From assembly GCA_020851395.1 (NCBI GenBank), contig JADZCW010000090.1:1-8859 (forward strand): a stretch of 8,859 nt of DNA, read 5' to 3'. The position numbers and the translations under genes were made by a program. Source of the stretch: Phycisphaeraceae bacterium (GTDB lineage Bacteria > Planctomycetota > Phycisphaerae > Phycisphaerales > Phycisphaeraceae). Numbering within the stretch: the first letter of the stretch is position 1; the number at the start of each line of letters is the position of its first letter. The notes beneath the pieces are model-generated. The model was not told the origin of the DNA, did no database searches, and saw only the letters and a program-made list of their open reading frames with translations. This document shows positions 5,156 to 8,859 of this stretch, piece by piece.

Positions 5156-6787
5156 TCAGTGAATCGCCCGCATCCGACCGAAGTCCGGGATGATCGCCAA
5201 CCCACCCTCCTTCACCGCCCGCGGCGCCGGCCAGTACACAAAGAACGCCCGACCCACCAGCAGGTTCCGAGGCACCAGCCCCACCAGCTCCTCCCTCGCC
5301 TTCCCGCTCCGAACCTCCACCCAAGGGTCAATCTGCTGCCAGAACCGCCCGTCATGGCTGTCCGGGCTGTTGTCTCCCAGGCAGAAGAACAAATCCTTCC
5401 CGATCGTCACCGGCTTACCCTGCCTCTGGTCCTCGAACTTCGACAGCCCCCCTCGCGCCACCACGTCCGGGCTGTCCGTCATCGTTCCCCCGTAATACAA
5501 GTCGCGATCCAGGTCCACCTCGCGCAGCCGCGCCGCCGCCCCCTTCATCCGTATCTCCGTCCTCGCCGGCCTCATCGCCGGCCCCGGCCGATCGTGCAGC
5601 ACCCCGATCGGCAGGTCATACGTCCACCGCAGCCGCGCCTCCCCGTCAACCCACACCAACGCCTGCTGATCCACCAGCCACAGCTCCACTCGCCTCGCCT
5701 TGCCCTCCTCGAACGCCCCCACCTCCACCGGCCCCGCCACCGTCACCCGCTTCCCTCCACCCTCCGCCTCCCGCCACAGCGTAGCCTGACCCTCCGCGTC
5801 GATCCGCACCCCCACGTCCCACGCCCCCGACCCCGCGTCGTCCAGCCGGCTCGCCGTGACTAATTCCAACTCCAGCCCCGCGCCCCCCGCAGTCACCGTC
5901 CCCGCCAGCCGCACATCCTCGATCGGCTGATCCGCCCACCCCTGCCGCATCGTCTGGTTGTACGGGTACATCCCCGGCCCATGCTCCGACGGGCTCGCGA
6001 ACCATCCCTCATAATCAAACCGCAGCACCCCCCGATCACCCGTCGTCAGCTCATACCCCTGCTCATCCTCCAGCACCTTCTCATCGCCCACCCCCCGCGT
6101 CCGCCACGCCCCCTCGACCACCTTCCAAGGCGCCCGCCACGAATCATCCGCCTCCACCGGCCGATACCGGCTGTGATACACCGCCTGCCACACCGCGTTC
6201 TGCACCGCCACCCCGTCCGATCGATCCGTCTTGCGCGCGATCCGCCACCCCTCATCCTCGCCCTTGCCCTTTTCCCCCGGCCGAACGTAAATATTCCCGT
6301 CGATGATCCAAACCTTCTCCCCCGGCAGCCCCACCAAACGCTTGATGAAATTCTGCCTAGGCTCCTCCGGGTACTTGAACACCACCACGTCCCAACGCCG
6401 CGGCTCCTGGAAGTAGTACAAAAACTTCTCCACCAGTACCCGATCCCCAGGCTCGATCCGCGTCCCCGCCGGCAGCGTGATCTCCCCCCTCGTCATCGGC
6501 CCGACCACCGTTACAGGCTCGCTCAGCACAAACGCCGAGTCCGACCCCGGCCGATTCACCGTGAACTCCTGACCGCAAGAAACATCCCGCACCGTCACAT
6601 GCCTTCCCAGCAGCGTCGGCGCCATCGAACCCGTCGGGATCGTAAACGCCTCGACCACGAACGCCCGGAACACAAACGCCAGCACGAACGCCAGCACCAG
6701 CGACTGCAGCGTCTCCCGCACCGACGGCTCAGCAGGGGGGTGTGCCCCCGCGGGGGCTCGCTCGCTTGGCTTGTGTTGTTCGCTCAT
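5156..6787 (-). CDS. lepB: Signal peptidase I with a large insertion
   Basis: The enzyme removes signal peptides from exported preproteins on the outer face of the cytoplasmic membrane. From ATG 6787 the protein has 543 residues. It has one N-terminal transmembrane helix (about 22-48), box B PTGSMAPT with nucleophile Ser54, box D QNFIKRLVGLPGEKV with general base Lys149, and box E LGDNSPDSHDGRF (about 470-482). All catalytic residues are present. A stretch of about 45 residues separates box B from box C, where it contains a lone Cys. Between boxes D and E lie about 260 extra residues. Their second half (roughly 290-400) has alternating beta-strand patterns ending in RRVELWLVDQQALVWVDGEA, like a LamG/concanavalin-type sandwich. 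Ordinary LepB is 250-330 residues; enlarged forms occur in planctomycetes. The GTG at 6793 is in frame, but GAAGG lies five bases before ATG 6787, which I prefer. It is divergent from nuoH. Confidence 0.92.
   Translation of the reverse strand: MSEQHKPSERAPAGAHPPAEPSVRETLQSLVLAFVLAFVFRAFVVEAFTIPTGSMAPTLLGRHVTVRDVSCGQEFTVNRPGSDSAFVLSEPVTVVGPMTRGEITLPAGTRIEPGDRVLVEKFLYYFQEPRRWDVVVFKYPEEPRQNFIKRLVGLPGEKVWIIDGNIYVRPGEKGKGEDEGWRIARKTDRSDGVAVQNAVWQAVYHSRYRPVEADDSWRAPWKVVEGAWRTRGVGDEKVLEDEQGYELTTGDRGVLRFDYEGWFASPSEHGPGMYPYNQTMRQGWADQPIEDVRLAGTVTAGGAGLELELVTASRLDDAGSGAWDVGVRIDAEGQATLWREAEGGGKRVTVAGPVEVGAFEEGKARRVELWLVDQQALVWVDGEARLRWTYDLPIGVLHDRPGPAMRPARTEIRMKGAAARLREVDLDRDLYYGGTMTDSPDVVARGGLSKFEDQRQGKPVTIGKDLFFCLGDNSPDSHDGRFWQQIDPWVEVRSGKAREELVGLVPRNLLVGRAFFVYWPAPRAVKEGGLAIIPDFGRMRAIH
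6744..6757. repeat. 14-bp perfect GC palindrome inside the 5-prime end of lepB
   Basis: GCCCCCGCGGGGGC at 6744-6757 is its own reverse complement. The preceding GGGGGG (6735-6740) can alternatively pair with CCCCC (6745-6749) across TGTG. On the - strand it encodes Ala-Pro-Ala-Gly-Ala in the disordered, cytoplasmic N-terminal tail of signal peptidase I, before the membrane helix. The G-runs stand out against the C-rich + strand. Confidence 0.7.
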
Positions 6788-6814
6788 GATCACCTTCGCC
6801 GCTCAGGCCGCGGC

Positions 6815-6820
6815 ATTGTA
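6815..6820 (-). promoter_or_regulatory. Candidate -10 box for lepB (TACAAT)
   Basis: TACAAT on the - strand lies 27 bases before the chosen ATG at 6787, placing the transcript start near 6808. No convincing -35 box is found at 16-18 bases, so confidence is limited. The same -10 hexamer appears at the tRNA promoter and at 2467. Confidence 0.35.
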
Positions 6821-6840
6821 ACGCCCCCGCAACACGGCAT

Positions 6841-6869
6841 TTGCCTCCACGCCCCCGCCCCGCTACAAC
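6841..6869 (+). promoter_or_regulatory. Candidate nuoH promoter
   Basis: TTGCCT (6841-6846), a 17-base spacer and TACAAC (6864-6869) match the sigma-70 boxes at four positions each. Transcription would start near 6876, about 26 bases before the nuoH start. Prediction by motif only. Confidence 0.4.
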
Positions 6870-6901
6870 CATCACATCATTCCTTCCCCCCCGGAACCCC
6901 C

Positions 6902-8125
6902 ATGATGAGCCTCGACTCTCTTTTCAACTTGATCTCCCCACAGTTCCTCGCCAGCATCGTTGTCGTCGCCGTCGTCCTGCCCGTCATGCTCGGCGGCGTC
7001 GCCTACCTCATCATGCTCGAACGCAAGATCGCCTCCTGGACCCAGGACCGCATCGGCCCCAACCGCACCGGCTTCTCCTTTGGCATCCTCCCGATCAAGT
7101 TCCACTTCTGGGGCCTAGGCCAGCCCCTCGCCGACGGCATCAAGTTCATCATGAAGGAGGACTACAACCCTCCCAACGTCGATAAGACCCTCTTCATCCT
7201 CGCCCCAGCCCTCGCCGCCATCCCCGCCATCCTCGGCTGGGCCGTCATCCCCTGGGCCGGCTTCTTCAAATGGGGCGACCAAGTCCTCAACCTCACCGCC
7301 GCCCCGATCAGCATCGGCGTCCTCTACATCCTCGCCATCGGCTCCGTCGCCGTGTATGGCGTCGTCCTCGCCGGCTTCGCCTCCAACAACAAGTACGCCT
7401 TCCTAGGCGGCCTCCGCGCCACCGCCCAGATGGTCTCCTACGAAATCCCCCTCGGCCTCTCCGTCCTGATCATCATCCTCATGCTCGGCACCGTCCGCAC
7501 CGAGGACATCGTCCACGCCCAGGCCAACGGCATCTGGAACCTCTTCTACATGCCCCTGCTCGCCGCCATCTTCTTCACCTGCTCCCTCGCCGAGTGCAAC
7601 CGCGCCCCCTTTGACCTCGCCGAAGCCGAGCAGGAGCTCGTCGGCGGCTACCACACCGAGTACAGCTCCATGAAGTTCGCCCTCTTCTTCATGGGCGAGT
7701 ACATCCACATGGTCACCGCCTGCGCCTTCTTCTCCATGATGTTCCTGGGCGGCTGGGACCTGCCGTTCCTGAAAGAACCCCTCGTCGGCGGCATCGGCCT
7801 GGCCCTCCTCAAATTCTCCGTCTTCGCCGGCAAGGTGACCTTCCTCCTCGCCCTGATGATGCTCATCCGCTGGACCATCCCCCGTTTCCGCTTCGACCAG
7901 CTCATGCGTCTAGCCTGGCGCTCCCTCATCCCCGTCACCCTCACGCTCCTCCTGCTCACCGCCCTGATCCAAACGATGAACTGGCCGATGTGGTCCTACC
8001 TCATCGCCAACGTCGCCACCGTCATCCTCATCCTGATCCTCAGCCCCCTGATCCCCGCCGGCGCCCCCGAGAACCGCAAAGTCGCCCTCCCCGGCTCCCG
8101 TTTCAGCCCCCCATCATCCCTCTAA
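6902..8125 (+). CDS. nuoH: NADH-quinone oxidoreductase subunit H
   Basis: The 407-residue protein is the complex I membrane subunit that contributes to the quinone chamber and links the peripheral arm to the proton-pumping arm. It is strongly hydrophobic with about eight or nine membrane helices. Diagnostic parts are MLERKIASWTQDRIGPNRTG (38-57), the first subunit signature GLRATAQMVSYEIPLG (170-185) and the second, PFDLAEAEQELVGG (236-249), followed by YHTEYSSMKFALFFMGEY (250-267). Acidic residues of the quinone-facing loop are kept. The C-terminus has a short polar tail of about 20 residues. ATG codons occur at 6902 and 6905, and there is no good Shine-Dalgarno, only GGAA nine bases before the first. 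In most bacteria nuoH sits between nuoG and nuoI; here it is flanked by signal peptidase I and a sigma factor. The gene is intact and typical in composition for the + strand. Confidence 0.97.
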   Translation: MMSLDSLFNLISPQFLASIVVVAVVLPVMLGGVAYLIMLERKIASWTQDRIGPNRTGFSFGILPIKFHFWGLGQPLADGIKFIMKEDYNPPNVDKTLFILAPALAAIPAILGWAVIPWAGFFKWGDQVLNLTAAPISIGVLYILAIGSVAVYGVVLAGFASNNKYAFLGGLRATAQMVSYEIPLGLSVLIIILMLGTVRTEDIVHAQANGIWNLFYMPLLAAIFFTCSLAECNRAPFDLAEAEQELVGGYHTEYSSMKFALFFMGEYIHMVTACAFFSMMFLGGWDLPFLKEPLVGGIGLALLKFSVFAGKVTFLLALMMLIRWTIPRFRFDQLMRLAWRSLIPVTLTLLLLTALIQTMNWPMWSYLIANVATVILILILSPLIPAGAPENRKVALPGSRFSPPSSL

Positions 8126-8149
8126 ATCTGCGAAAAATCTTGAACTCTC

Positions 8150-8192
8150 GGGGCAGGACCTGAAACCACGGGCCCCTGCCTCTTGTTTTATT
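8150..8192 (+). terminator. Probable intrinsic terminator after nuoH
   Basis: GGGGCAGG (8150-8157) can pair with CCTGCCTC (8175-8182), eight pairs with one G-U, around a 17-base loop. It is followed directly by TTGTTTTATT. It lies 24 bases after the nuoH stop codon and would separate nuoH from the sigma factor gene. The loop is long, so the call is moderate. Confidence 0.55.
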
Positions 8193-8227
8193 CTGTAGTG
8201 GGGGACCACGCCCGGCCGGAGCCGCCG

Positions 8228-8833
8228 ATGGCCGACCTATGCGACGACGATCTGTGGCGTCTTTACCAGCAGGGAGACACCCAGGCCTTCGAGGTCCTCT
8301 TCTGCCGCCACTACGCCGCCGTCTACCACCACGCCCGGACGATGCTCTCACGCCCCGACCTCGCCGAGGAAGTCCTCCAAGAGACCTTCCTCGCCATCGC
8401 CCGCCACGCCGACAGCTACCAACCCCGCGGTAACGGTAGGGGGGATGGGAGCTCAGGGGCCTCCCGGGCCTTCCGGGGGTGGATCCTCAAGATCACCCGC
8501 AACCAATGCCTCAACCGCCTCGCCGCCCGCAAGGCCCAGCAAACCGCCCTGACCCTCACCGGCCTCCAATGGGCCGAGCCCGAGTCCTCCGACCCTCAGC
8601 CCTCCGAAGTCGCCGAGCGCAACGAGGACCTCGCCTGGCTCGAACAAGCAATCGTCGCCTTGCCCGTCGATCAGCGTGAAGCCCTCTCTCTCCTGATCCA
8701 CGAGCAGATGACCTACCCCCAGATCGCCGAGCTCCTCGAACTCCCCCTCGGCACCGTCAAGACCCTGATCCACCGCGCCAAGGCCCGCCTCGCCGACCAC
8801 TGGCAGAAGACTCCGCAGGAGCACCGACCATGA
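8228..8833 (+). CDS. ECF-type RNA polymerase sigma factor (sigma-70 family)
   Basis: The 201-residue protein has a sigma region 2 (about 20-100), with DLAEEVLQETFLAIARH (44-60) and FRGWILKITRNQCLNRL (82-98), and a region 4 (about 136-190). Region 4 ends in the helix-turn-helix around TYPQIAELLELPLGTVKTLI, which should bind the -35 element. There is no region 1 or 3, as expected for extracytoplasmic-function sigma factors. Between the two halves of region 2 lie about 13 extra Gly/Ser/Arg residues (68-80), where relatives pass almost directly from Tyr-x-Pro to Phe-Arg. Their codons (AGG, GGG, TCA) differ from the C-ending usage elsewhere in the gene. The ATG is preferred over an upstream TTG at 8183 because GGAG lies six bases before it and the domain starts soon after. 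The stop overlaps the next gene by ATGA. Confidence 0.92.
   Translation: MADLCDDDLWRLYQQGDTQAFEVLFCRHYAAVYHHARTMLSRPDLAEEVLQETFLAIARHADSYQPRGNGRGDGSSGASRAFRGWILKITRNQCLNRLAARKAQQTALTLTGLQWAEPESSDPQPSEVAERNEDLAWLEQAIVALPVDQREALSLLIHEQMTYPQIAELLELPLGTVKTLIHRAKARLADHWQKTPQEHRP
8429..8480 (+). repeat. G-run cluster / inserted-looking segment in the sigma factor gene
   Basis: Five G-runs occur at 8439-8444, 8447-8449, 8456-8459, 8466-8468 and 8475-8479, with loops of 2, 6, 6 and 6 bases. This fits the general G-quadruplex pattern on the coding strand. The segment encodes the extra linker residues of region 2 and is G-rich, while nearly all other + strand sequence is C-rich. I cannot see a second full copy in the window. 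Confidence 0.6.
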
Positions 8834-8859
8834 CCTGCCCCCTCACCCCTCCCGTTACA
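8830..8859 (+). CDS. Start of a downstream gene, cut by window edge (possible anti-sigma factor)
   Basis: The ATG overlaps the sigma factor stop codon as ATGA, which usually means translational coupling. AGGAG at 8817-8821 lies eight bases before it. Only ten codons are visible (MTCPLTPPVT) and the frame is open to the edge. Genes coupled in this way behind ECF sigma factors are often anti-sigma factors, but the residues seen are too few to tell. Confidence 0.5.
   Translation, partial: MTCPLTPPVT

Noticed and set aside
5981..6901. Upstream extension of the nuoH frame, and other + strand frames across lepB
   Set aside because: The extension reads antisense through lepB, gives Arg/Pro/His-rich sequence, and nuoH homology begins only at about 6902.
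1..8859. CRISPR array, insertion sequence, toxin-antitoxin or phage genes
   Set aside because: No regularly spaced repeats, transposase or integrase motifs, or small toxin/antitoxin pairs were seen on either strand.

Overview
This window is most likely chromosomal DNA of a planctomycete, probably a Phycisphaerae-like or other marine/aquatic lineage. That placement is an inference. It rests on high GC, a secreted protein with a C-terminal PEP-CTERM anchor, an oversized signal peptidase I carrying a large internal insertion, a cytoplasmic-type sulfatase beside a glycoside hydrolase, and weak or absent Shine-Dalgarno sequences at several starts. The + strand is strikingly C-rich throughout. Genes on + prefer C in the third codon position and genes on - prefer G, so the skew follows the DNA strand rather than the gene.

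Layout. Positions 1-2320 (- strand) hold a two-gene carbohydrate unit: a GH43 beta-xylosidase followed 41 bases later by a sulfatase that runs off the left edge. Positions 2321-2734 are a divergent intergenic region with a good extended -10 and a long leader. It feeds 2735-3742 (+), a secreted PEP-CTERM protein that ends in a 17-bp tandem repeat and an intrinsic terminator. Convergent to it is a YitT-type membrane protein (3863-4489, -), preceded on the same strand by tRNA-Arg(CCG) (4583-4656, -) with its own sigma-70-like promoter. Positions 4657-5155 are about 500 bases of less GC-rich DNA without a convincing gene. They hold the tRNA promoter, one perfect hairpin and DnaA-box-like 9-mers.

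Positions 5156-6787 (-) encode signal peptidase I with a beta-sandwich-like insertion. Divergent from it is nuoH (6902-8125, +), the membrane subunit of respiratory complex I that joins the peripheral arm to the proton-pumping arm. No other nuo gene is in view. A terminator-like hairpin then precedes an ECF-type sigma factor (8228-8833, +), whose stop codon overlaps the start of a further gene cut by the right edge, plausibly its anti-sigma factor.

Functionally the genes form small separate units: sugar and sulfate release, a surface or extracellular protein, preprotein processing, respiration and extracytoplasmic signalling. I see no phage, transposase, CRISPR or toxin-antitoxin genes. I do not find one clear undescribed multi-gene system. 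The points most worth a second look are the two G/C-rich, apparently inserted segments inside the signal peptidase and sigma factor genes, the domain embedded in signal peptidase I, and the isolated nuoH.
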